Assembly: GCA_943735955.1 (NCBI GenBank)
Contig: OX030962.1
Span: 1,333,888-1,397,887, forward strand
DNA: 64,000 nucleotides
Source: Piscicola geometra
Lineage: Eukaryota; Annelida; Clitellata; Hirudinida; Piscicolidae
Direction: 5' to 3'
Below are positions 1 to 12,500 of the stretch, in pieces. Under the pieces are notes generated by a model that saw only the letters and a list, made by a program, of their open reading frames with translations, was not told the origin of the DNA and searched no databases. A program made the translations under genes and the position numbers. Numbering within the stretch: position 1 is the stretch's first letter; every line of letters starts with the position of its first letter.

Positions 1-250
1 GGGTTAGGGTTAGGGTTAGGGTTAGGGTTAGGGTTAGGGTTAGGGTTAGGGTTGAGGTTAGGGTTAGGGTTAGGGTTAGGGTTAGGGTTAGGGTTAGGGT
101 TAGGGTTAGGGTTAGGGTTAGGGTTAGGGTTAGGGTTAGATTTAGGGTTAGGGTTAGGGTTAGGGTTAAGGTTAGGGTAAGGGTTAGGGTTAGGGTTAGG
201 GTTAGGGTTAGGGTTAGGGTTAGGATTAGGGTTAGGGTTAGGGTAAGGGT
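1..250 (+). repeat. Telomere-like (GGGTTA)n block
   Basis: About 40 copies of the animal telomeric hexamer, written GGGTTA on the + strand, with a few variants (GTTGAGG, TTAGATTTAGGG, GGGTAAGGG). At a true left chromosome end the + strand should read CCCTAA, because the G-rich strand runs 5' to 3' outward. Here the G-rich strand runs inward, so this is an interstitial block, an inverted end or an assembly artefact. It passes into the 17-bp satellite at about 250 through AAGGGTTAAATATGC. Confidence 0.95.
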
Positions 251-3200
251 TAAATATGCAATATATGTGAATATTCAATATATGTAAATATGCAATATAT
301 GTAAATATGCAATATATGTAAATATGCAATATATGTAAATATGCAATATATGTAAATATGCAATATATGTAAATATGCAATATATGTAAATATGCAATAT
401 ATGTGAATATGCAATATATGTAAATATGCAATATATGTAAATATGCAATATATGTAAATATGCAATATATGTAAATATGCAATATATGTAAATATGCAAT
501 ATATGTAAATATGCAATATATGTAAATATGCAATATATGTAAATATGCAATATATGTAAATATGCATTATATGTAAATATGCCATATATGTAAATATGCA
601 ATATATGTAAATATGCAATATATGTAAATATACAATATATGTAAATATTCAATATATGTAAATATGCAATAAATGTAAATATGCAATATATGTAGATATG
701 CAATATATGTAAATATGCAATATATGTAAATATGCAATATATGTAAATATGCAATATATGTAAATATGCAATATATGTAAATATGCAATATATGTAAATA
801 TGCAATATATTTCTATATGCAATATATGTAATTATGCAATATATGTAAATATGCAATATATGTAAATATGCAATATATGTAAATATGCAATATATGTAAA
901 TATGCAATATATGCAAATATGCAATATATGTAAATATGCAATATATGTAAATATGCAATATATGTAAATATGCAAAATATGTAAATATGTAATATATGTA
1001 AAGATGCAATATGTGTAAATATGCAATATATGTAAACATGCAATAAATGTAAATATGCAATAAATGTAAATATGTAATATATGTAAATATGCAATATATG
1101 TAAATATGCAATATGTATAAATATGCAATATATGTAAATATGCAATGTGTATAAATATGCAATATATGTAAATATGTAATATATGTAAATATGCAATATA
1201 TGTAAATATGTAATATATGTAAATATGCAATATATGTAAATATGCAATATATAAATAATGCAATATATGTAAATATGCAATATATGTAAATATGCAATAT
1301 ATGTAAATATGCAATATATGTAAATATGCAATATATGTAAATATGCAATCAATGTAAATATCCAATATATGTTAATATGCAATATATGTAAATATGCAAT
1401 ATATGTAAATATGCAATATATGTAAATATGCAATATATGTAAATATGCAATATATGCAAATATGCAATATATGTAAATATGCAATATATGTAAATATGCA
1501 ATATATGTAAATATGCAAAATATGTAAATATGCAATATATGTAAAGATGCAATATGTGTAAATATGCAATATATGTAAACATGCAATAAATGTAAATATG
1601 CAATAAATGTAAATATGTAATATATGTAAATATGCAATATATGTAAATATGCAATATGTATAAATATGCAATATATGTAAATATGCAATGTGTATAAATA
1701 TGCAATATATGTAAATATGTAATATATGTAAATATGCAATATATGTAAATATGCAATATATGTAAATATGCAATATATGTAAATATGCAATATATGTGAA
1801 TATGCAATATATGTAAATATGCAATATATGTAAATATGCAATATATGTAAATATGCAATATATGTAAATATGCAATATATGTAAATATGCAATATATGTA
1901 AATATGCAATATATGTAAATATGCAATATATGTAAATATGCAATATATGTAAATATGCATTATATGCAAATATGCCATATATGTAAATATGCAATATATG
2001 TAAATATGCAATATATGTAAATATACAATATATGTAAATATTCAATATATGTAAATATGCAATAAATGTAAATATGCAATATATGTAGATATGCAATATA
2101 TGTAAATATGCAATATATGTAAATATGCAATATATGTAAATATGCAATATATGTAAATATGCAATATATGTAAATATGTAATATATGTAAATATGCAATA
2201 TATGTAAATATACAATATATGTAAATATTCAATATATGTAAATATGCAATAAATGTAAATATGCAATATATGTAGATATGCAATATATGTAAATATGCAA
2301 TATATGTAAATATGCAATATATGTAAATATGCAATATATGTAAATATGCAATATATGTAAATATGCATTATATGTAAATATGCAATATATGCAAATATGC
2401 AATATATGTAAATATGCAATATATGTAAATATGCAATATATGTAAATATGCAATATATTTAAAGATGCAATCTAAGTAAATATGTAATATATGTAAATAT
2501 GCAATATATGTAAATATGCAATATATGTAAATATGCAATATATGTAAATATGCAATATATGTAAATATGCAATATATGTAAATATGCAATATATGTAAAT
2601 ATGCAATATATGTAAATATGCAATATATGTATATATGCAATACATGTAAATATGCAATATATGTAAATATGCAATATATGTAAATATGCAATATATGTAA
2701 ATATGCAATATATGTAAATATGCAATATATGTAAATATGCCATATATGTAAATATGCAATATATGTAAATATGCCATATATGTAAATATGCAATATATGT
2801 AAATATGCAATATATGTAAATATGCAATATATGTAAATATCCAATTTATGTTAATATGCAATATATGTAAATATGCAATATTTGTAAATATGCAATCTAA
2901 GTAAATATGTAATATATGTAAATATGCAATATATGTAAATATGCAATATATGTAAATATGCAATATATGTAAATATGCAATATATGTAAATATGCAATAT
3001 ATGTAAATATGCAATATATGTATATATGCAATATATGTAAATATGCAATATATGTAAATATGCAATATATGTAAATATGCAATATATGTAAATATGCAAT
3101 ATATGTAAATATGCAATATATGTAAATATGCAATATATGTAAATATGCAATATATGTAAATATGCAATATATGTAAATATGCAATATATGTAAATATGCA

Positions 3201-6200
3201 ATATATGTAAATATGCAATATATGTAAATATGCAATATATGTATATATGCAATATATGTAAATATGCAATATATGTAAATATGTAATATATGTAAAGATG
3301 CAATATGTGTAAATATGCAATATATGTAAACATGCAATAAATGTAAATATGCAATAAATGTAAATATGTAATATATGTAAATATGCAATATATGTAAATA
3401 TGCAATATGTATAAATATGCAATATATGTAAATATGCAATGTGTATAAATATGCAATATATGTAAATATGTAATATATGTAAATATGCAATATATGTAAA
3501 TATGTAATATATGTAAATATGCAATATATGTAAATATGCAATATATAAATAATGCAATATATGTAAATATGCAATATATGTAAATATGCAATATATGTAA
3601 ATATGCAATATATGTAAATATGCAATCAATGTAAATATCCAATATATGTTAATATGCAATATATGTAAATATGCAATATATGTAAATATGCAATATATGT
3701 AAATATGCAATATATGTAAATATGCAATATATGCAAATATGCAATATATGTAAATATGCAATATATGTAAATATGCAATATATGTAAATATGCAAAATAT
3801 GTAAATATGCAATATATGTAAAGATGCAATATGTGTAAATATGCAATATATGTAAACATGCAATAAATGTAAATATGCAATAAATGAAAATATGTAATAT
3901 ATGTAAATATGCAATATATGTAAATATGCAATATGTATAAATATGCAATATATGTAAATATGCAATGTGTATAAATATGCAATATATGTAAATATGTAAT
4001 ATATGTAAATATGCAATATATGTAAATATGCAATATATGTAAATATGCAATATATGTAAATATGCAATATATGTGAATATGCAATATATGTAAATATGCA
4101 ATATATGTAAATATGCAATATATGTAAATATGCAATATATGTAAATATGCAATATATGTAAATATGCAATATATGTAAATATGCAATATATGTAAATATG
4201 CAATATATGTAAATATGCAATATATGTAAATATGCATTATATGCAAATATGCCATATATGTAAATATGCAATATATGTAAATATGCAATATATGTAAATA
4301 TACAATATATGTAAATATTCAATATATGTAAATATGCAATAAATGTAAATATGCAATATATGTAGATATGCAATATATGTAAATATGCAATATATGTAAA
4401 TATGCAATATATGTAAATATGCAATATATGTAAATATGCAATATATGTAAATATGTAATATATGTAAATATGCAATATATGTAAATATACAATATATGTA
4501 AATATTCAATATATGTAAATATGCAATAAATGTAAATATGCAATATATGTAGATATGCAATATATGTAAATATGCAATATATGTAAATATGCAATATATG
4601 TAAATATGCAATATATGTAAATATGCAATATATGTAAATATGCATTATATGTAAATATGCAATATATGTAAATATGCAATATGTATAAATATGCAATATA
4701 TGTAAATATGCAATGTGTATAAATATGCAATATATGTAAATATGTAATATATGTAAATATGCAATATATGTAAATATGCAATATATGTAAATATGCAATA
4801 TATGTAAATATGCAATATATGTAAATATGCAATATATGTGAATATGCAATATATGTAAATATGCAATATATGTAAATATGCAATATATGTAAATATGCAA
4901 TATATGTAAATATGCAATATATGTAAATATGCAATATATGTAAATATGCAATATATGTAAATATGCAATATATGTAAATATGCAATATATGTAAATATGC
5001 ATTATATGCAAATATGCCATATATGTAAATATGCAATATATGTAAATATGCAATATATGTAAATATACAATATATGTAAATATTCAATATATGTAAATAT
5101 GCAATAAATGTAAATATGCAATATATGTAGATATGCAATATATGTAAATATGCAATATATGTAAATATGCAATATATGTAAATATGCAATATATGTAAAT
5201 ATGCAATATATGTAAATATGTAATATATGTAAATATGCAATATATGTAAATATACAATATATGTAAATATTCAATATATGTAAATATGCAATAAATGTAA
5301 ATATGCAATATATGTAGATATGCAATATATGTAAATATGCAATATATGTAAATATGCAATATATGTAAATATGCAATATATGTAAATATGCAATATATGT
5401 AAATATGCAATATATGTAAATATGCAATATATGTAAATATGCAATATATGTAAATATGCAATATATGTAAATATGCAATATATGTAAATATGCATTATAT
5501 GCAAATATGCCATATATGTAAATATGCAATATATGTAAATATGCAATATATGTAAATATACAATATATGTAAATATTCAATATATGTAAATATGCAATAA
5601 ATGTAAATATGCAATATATGTAGATATGCAATATATGTAAATATGCAATATATGTAAATATGCAATATATGTAAATATGCAATATATGTAAATATGCAAT
5701 ATATGTAAATATGTAATATATGTAAATATGCAATATATGTAAATATACAATATATGTAAATATTCAATATATGTAAATATGCAATAAATGTAAATATGCA
5801 ATATATGTAGATATGCAATATATGTAAATATGCAATATATTTAAAGATGCAATCTAAGTAAATATGTAATATATGTAAATATGCAATATATGTAAATATG
5901 CAATATATGTAAATATGCAATATATGTAAATATGCAATATATGTAAATATGCAATATATGTAAATATGTAATATATGTAAATATGCAATATATGTAAATA
6001 TACAATATATGTAAATATGCAATATATGTAAATATGCAATATATGTAAATATGCAATATATGTAAATATGCAATATATGTAAATATGCATTATATGCAAA
6101 TATGCCATATATGTAAATATGCAATATATGTAAATATGCAATATATGTAAATATACAATATATGTAAATATTCAATATATGTAAATATGCAATAAATGTA

Positions 6201-7531
6201 AATATGCAATATATGTAGATATGCAATATATGTAAATATGCAATATATGTAAATATGCAATATATGTAAATATGCAATATATGTAAATATGCAATATATG
6301 TAAATATGTAATATATGTAAATATGCAATATATGTAAATATACAATATATGTAAATATTCAATATATGTAAATATGCAATAAATGTAAATATGCAATATA
6401 TGTAGATATGCAATATATGTAAATATGCAATATATGTAAATATGCAATATATGTAAATATGCAATATATGTAAATATGCAATATATGTAAATATGCATTA
6501 TATGTAAATATGCAATATATGCAAATATGCAATATATGTAAATATGCAATATATGTAAATATGCAATATATGTAAATATGCAATATATTTAAAGATGCAA
6601 TCTAAGTAAATATGTAATATATGTAAATATGCAATATATGTAAATATGCAATATATGTAAATATGCAATATATGTAAATATGCAATATATGTAAATATGC
6701 AATATATGTAAATATGCAATATATGTAAATATGCAATATATGTAAATATGCAATATATGTATATATGCAATACATGTAAATATGCAATATATGTAAATAT
6801 GCAATATATGTAAATATGCAATATATGTAAATATGCAATATATGTAAATATGCAATATATGTAAATATGCCATATATGTAAATATGCAATATATGTAAAT
6901 ATGCCATATATGTAAATATGCAATATATGTAAATATGCAATATATGTAAATATGCAATATATGTAAATATCCAATTTATGTTAATATGCAATATATGTAA
7001 ATATGCAATATTTGTAAATATGCAATCTAAGTAAATATGTAATATATGTAAATATGCAATATATGTAAATATGCAATATATGTAAATATGCAATATATGT
7101 AAATATGCAATATATGTAAATATGCAATATATGTAAATATGCAATATATGTATATATGCAATATATGTAAATATGCAATATATGTAAATATGCAATATAT
7201 GTAAATATGCAATATATGTAAATATGCAATATATGTAAATATGCAATATATGTAAATATGCAATATATGTAAATATGCAATATATGTAAATATGCAATAT
7301 ATGTAAGTATGCAATATATGTAAATATGCATTATATGTAAATATGCAATATATGCAAATATGCAATATATGTAAATATGCAATATATGTAAATATGCAAT
7401 ATATGTAAATATGCAATATATTTAAAGATGCAATATATGTAAATATGCAATATATGTAAATATGCAATATATGTAAATATGCAATATATGTAAAGATGCA
7501 ATATGTGTAAATATGCAATATATGTAAATAT
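251..7531. repeat. 17-bp satellite array, first block
   Basis: About 428 tandem copies of the 17-bp unit AAATATGCAATATATGT with point variants (TGTAATATATG, CAATAAATG, CCATATATG, CATTATATG). The order of variants repeats at long distances, so there is higher-order structure: about 970-2400 recurs at +2277 bp and about 1960-2860 recurs at +4130 bp. Since 17 is not a multiple of 3, three units make a 51-bp (17-codon) reading cycle. That keeps long frames open, and I treat them as non-coding. No promoter or gene is seen. Confidence 0.95.
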
Positions 7532-7916
7532 GGTTAGGGTTAGGGTTAGGGTTAGGGTTAGGGTTAGGGTTAGGATTAGGGTTAGGTTAGGGTTAGGGTT
7601 AGGGTTAGGGTAAGGGTTAGGGTTAGGGTTAGGGTTAGGGTTAGGGTTAGGGTTAGGGTTAGGGTTAGGATTAGGGTTAGGGTTAGGGTTAGGGTTAGGG
7701 TTGGGATTAAAGTTTGGGTTAGGGTTAGGGTTAGGGTTAGGGTTAGGGTTAGGGTTAGGGTTAGGGTTAGATTTAGGGTTAGGGTTAGGGTTAGGGTTAG
7801 GGTTAGGGTTAGGGATAGGGTTAGGGTTAGGTTTAGGGTTAGGGTTGAGGTTAGAGTTAGGGTTAGAGTTAGGGTTAGGGTTAGGGTTAGGGTTAGGGTT
7901 AGGGTTAGATTAAGGG
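7532..7916 (+). repeat. Interstitial telomere-like (GGGTTA)n block
   Basis: About 385 bp of GGGTTA repeats, more degenerate than the block at 1-250 (GGGATTAAAGTTTGGG, TTAGATTTAGGG, GGGATAGGG, TTAGAGTT). It is in the same orientation and sits inside the 17-bp satellite. Its right junction, AAGGGTTAAATATGC, is the same as that of the first block. This suggests that telomere block plus satellite was duplicated as a unit. Confidence 0.93.
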
Positions 7917-9568
7917 TTAAATATGCAATATATGTAAATATGCAATATATGTAAATATGCAATATATGTAAATTTGCAATATATGTAAATATGCAATATA
8001 TGTAAATATGCAATATATGTAAATATGCAAAATATGTGAATATGCAATATATGTGACTATGCAATATATGTAAATATGCAATATATGTATATATGCAATA
8101 TATGTAAATATGCAATATATGTAAATATGCAATATATGTAAATATGCAATATATGTAAATATGCAATATATGTAAATATGCAATATATGTAAATATGCAA
8201 TATATGTAAATATGCAATATATGTAAATATGCAATATATGTAAATATGCAATATATGTAAATATGCAATATATGTAAATATGCATTATATGTAAATATGC
8301 AATATATGCAAATATGCAATATATGTAAATATGCAATATATGTAAATATGCAATATATGTAAATATGCATTATATGTAAATATGCAATATATGCAAATAT
8401 GCAATATATGTAAATATGCAATATATGTAAATATGCAATATATGTAAATATGCAATATATGTAAATATGCAATATATGTAAATATGCAATATATGTAAAT
8501 ATGCAAAATATGTGAATATGCAATATATGTGACTATGCAATATATGTAAATATGCAATATATGTATATATGCAATATATGTAAATATGCAATATATGTAA
8601 ATATGCAATATATGTAAATATGCAATATATGTAAATATGCAATATATGTAAATATGCAATATATGTAAATATGCAATATATGTAAATATGCAATATATGT
8701 AAATATGCAATATATGTAAATATGCAATATATGTAAATATGCATTATATGTAAATATGCAATATATGCAAATATGCAATATATGTAAATATGCAATATAT
8801 GTAAATATGCAATATATGTAAATATGCAATATATTTAAAGATGCAATCTAAGTAAATATGTAATATATGTAAATATGCAATATATGTAAATATGCAATAT
8901 ATGTAAATATGCAATATATGTAAATATGCAATATATGTAAATATGCAATATATGTAAATATGCAATATATGTAAATATGCAATATATGTATATATGCAAT
9001 ATATGTAAATATGCAATATATGTAAATATGCAATATGTGTAAATATGCAATATATGTAAATATGCAATATATGTAAATATCCAATTTATGTTAATATGCA
9101 ATATATGTAAAATATGCAATATATGTAAATATGCAATATTTGTAAATATGCAATCTAAGTAAATATGTAATATATGTAAATATGCAATATATGTAAATAT
9201 GCAATATATGTAAATATGCAATATATGTAAATATGCCATATATGTAAATATGCAATATATGTAAATATGCCATATATGTAAAAATGCAATATATGTAAAT
9301 ATGCAATATATGTAAATATGCAATATATGTAAATATGCAATATATGTAAATATGCAATATATGTAAATATGCAATATATGTAAATATGCAATAAATGTAA
9401 ATATGCAATAAATGTAAAAATGCAATAAATGTAAATATGCAATAAATATAAATATGCAATAAATGTAAATACGCAATAAATGTAAATATGCAATATATGT
9501 AAATATGCAATCTATGTAAATATGCAATCTATGTAAATATGCAATATATGTAAATTTGCAATATATGT
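7917..9568. repeat. 17-bp satellite array, second block
   Basis: About 97 copies of the same 17-bp unit. A 476-bp (28-unit) higher-order step is visible: the variant run CAAAATATGTGAATATG followed by a GTGACTATG unit occurs at about 8029 and again at 8505. A run of CAATAAATG variants lies at 9388-9480. It changes abruptly into the 21-bp array at about 9569. Confidence 0.94.
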
Positions 9569-12500
9569 TAAAAACTTTAAAAAGAATGTTAAAAACTTTG
9601 AAAAGAATGTTAAAAACTTTGAAAAGAATGTTAAAAACTTTAAAAAGAATGTTAAAAACTTTGAAAAGAATGTTAAAAACAATAAAAAGAATGTTGAAAA
9701 CTTTGAAAAGAATGTTAAAAACTTTAAAAAGAATGTTAAAAACTTTAAAAAGAATGTTGAAAACTTTGAAAAGAATGTTAAAAACTTTAAAAAGAATGTT
9801 AAAAAGTTTAAAAAGAATGTTAAAAACATTTAAAAAAATGTTGAAAACTTTGAAAAGAATGTTAAAAACTTTGAAAAGAATGTTAAAAACTTTAAAAAGA
9901 ATGTTAAAAACATTAAAAAGAATGTTAAAAACTTTAAAAAGAATGTTAAAAACTTTAAAAAGAATGTTAAAAACTTTAAAAAGAATGTTGAAAACTTTGA
10001 AAAGAATGTTAAAAACTTTAAAAAGAATGTTAAAAAGTTTAAAAAGAATGTTAAAAACATTTAAAAAAAGGTTGAAAACTTTGAAAAGAATGTTAAAAAC
10101 TTTAAAAAGAATGTTAAAAACTTTGAAAAGAATGTTAAAAACTTTAGAAAAAATTTTAAAAACTTTAAAAAGAATGTTAAAAACTTTAAAAAGAATGTTA
10201 AAAACTTTTAAAAGAATGTTAAAAACTTTAAAAAGAATGTAAAAAAGTTTAAAAAGAATGTTAAACACTTTTAAAAGAATGTTAAAAACATTAAAAAGAA
10301 TGTTGAAAACTTTGAAAAGAATGTTAAAAACTTTAAAAAGAATGTTAAAAACTTTAAAAAGAATGTTAAAAACTTTGAAAAGAATGTTAAAAACTTTAGA
10401 AAAAAATTTAAAAACTTTAAAAAGAATGTTAAAAACTTTAAAAAGAATGTTAAACACTTTAAAAAGAATGTTAAAAACTCTAAAAAGAATGTTAAAAACT
10501 TTGAAAAGAATGTTAAAAACATTAAAAAGAATGTTGAAAACTTTGAAAAGAATGTTAAAAACTTTAAAAAGAATGTTAAAAACTTTAAAAAGAATGTTAA
10601 AAACTTTAAAAAGAATGTTAAAAACTTGAGAAAAAATTTAAAAAAGTTTAAAAAGAATGTTAAAAACTTTAAAAAGAATGTTAAAAACATTAAAAAGAAT
10701 GTTGAAACTTTGAAAAGAATGTTAAAAACTTTAAAAAGAATGTTAAAAACTTTAAAAAGAATGTTAAAAACTTTGAAAAGAATGTTAAAAACTTTAGAAA
10801 AAATTTTAAAAACTTTAAAAATAATGTTAAAAACTTTAAAAAGAATGTTAAAAACTTTAAAAAGAATGTTAAAAACTCTAAAAAGAATGTTAAAAACTTT
10901 GAAAAGAATGTTAAAAACATTAAAAAGAATGTTGAAAACTTTAAAAAGAATGTTAAAAACTTTAAAAAGAATGTTAAAAACTCTAAAAAGAATGTTAAAA
11001 ACTTTGAAAAGAATGTTAAAAACATTAAAAAGAATGTTGAAAACTTTGAAAAGAATGTTAAAAACTTTAAAAAGAATGTTAAAAACTTGAGAAAAAATTT
11101 TAAAAAGTTTAAAAAGAATGTTAAAAACTTTAAAAAGAATGTTAAAAACATTAAAAAGAATGTTGAAAACTTTGAAAAGAATGTTAAAAACTTTAAAAAG
11201 AATGTTAAAAACTTTAAAAAGAATGTTAAAAACTTTGAAAAGAATGTTAAAAACTTTAGAAAAAATTTTAAAAACTTTAAAAATAATGTTAAAAACTTTA
11301 AAAAGAATGTTAAAAACTTTAAAAAGAATGTTAAAAACTCTAAAAAGAATGTTAAAAACTTTGAAAAGAATGTTAAAAACATTAAAAAGAATGTTGAAAA
11401 CTTTGAAAAGAATGTTAAAAACTTTAAAAAGAATGTTAAAAACTTTAAAAAGAATGTTAAAAACTTTAAAAAGAATGTTAAAAACTTGAGAAAAAATTTT
11501 AAAAAGTTTAAAAAGAATGTTAAAAACTTTAAAAAGAATGTTAAAAACTTTAAAAAGAATGTTGAAAACTTTGAAAAGAATGTTAAAAACTTTAAAAAGA
11601 ATGTTAAAAATTTTGAAAAGAATGTTAAAAACTTTAGAAAAAATTTTAAAAACTTTAAAAAGAATGTTAACAACTTTAAAAAGAATGTTAAAAACTTTTA
11701 AAAGAATGTTAAAAACTTTAAAAAGAATGTAAAAAAGTTTAAAAAGAATGTTAAACACTTTTAAAAGAATGTTAAAAACATTAAAAAGAATGTTGAAAAC
11801 TTTGAAAAGAATGTTAAAAACTTTAAAAAGAATGTTAAAAACTTTAAAAAGAATGTTAAAAACTTTGAAAAGAATGTTAAAAACTTTAGAAAAAATTTTA
11901 AAAACTTTAAAAAGAATGTTAAAAACTTTAAAAAGAATGTTAAAAACTTTAAAAAGAATGTTAAAAACTCTAAAAAGAATGTTAAAAACTTTGAAAAGAA
12001 TGTTAAAAACAATAAAAAGAATGTTGAAAACTTTGAAAAGAATGTTAAAAACTTTGAAAAGAATGTTAAAAACTTTAAAAAGAATGTTAAAAACATTAAA
12101 AAGAATGTTGAAAACTTTGAAAAGAATGTTAAAAACTTTAAAAAGAATGTTAAAAACTTTAAAAAGAATGTTAAAAACTTTGAAAAGAATGTTAAAAACT
12201 TTAGAAAAATTTTTAAAAACTTTAAAAAGAATGTTAAAAACTTTTAAAAAAATGTTAAAAACTTTTAAAAGAATTTTAAAAACTTTAAAAAGAATGTAAA
12301 AAAGTTTAAAAAGAATGTTAAACACTTTTAAAAGAATGTTAAAAACATTAAAAAGAATGTTGAAAACTTTGAAAAGAATGTTAAAAACTTTAAAAATAAT
12401 GTTAAAAACATTAAAAATAATGTTAAAAACTTTAAAAAGAATGTTAAAAACTTTAAAAAGAATGTTAAAAACTCTAAAAAGAATGTTAAAAACATTAAAA

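Noticed and set aside
7701..8523. Gly-Leu and Thr-Leu repeat frames
   Set aside because: Translations of GGGTTA and its complement; telomeric repeat, not coding.
250..9510. Very long open frames of the [17 protein letters not shown] type, up to 667 codons
   Set aside because: They are a by-product of the 17-bp satellite: three units make 51 bp with no stop in one strand's frames. All three frames of the minus strand are open alike, and there is no unique start or domain.
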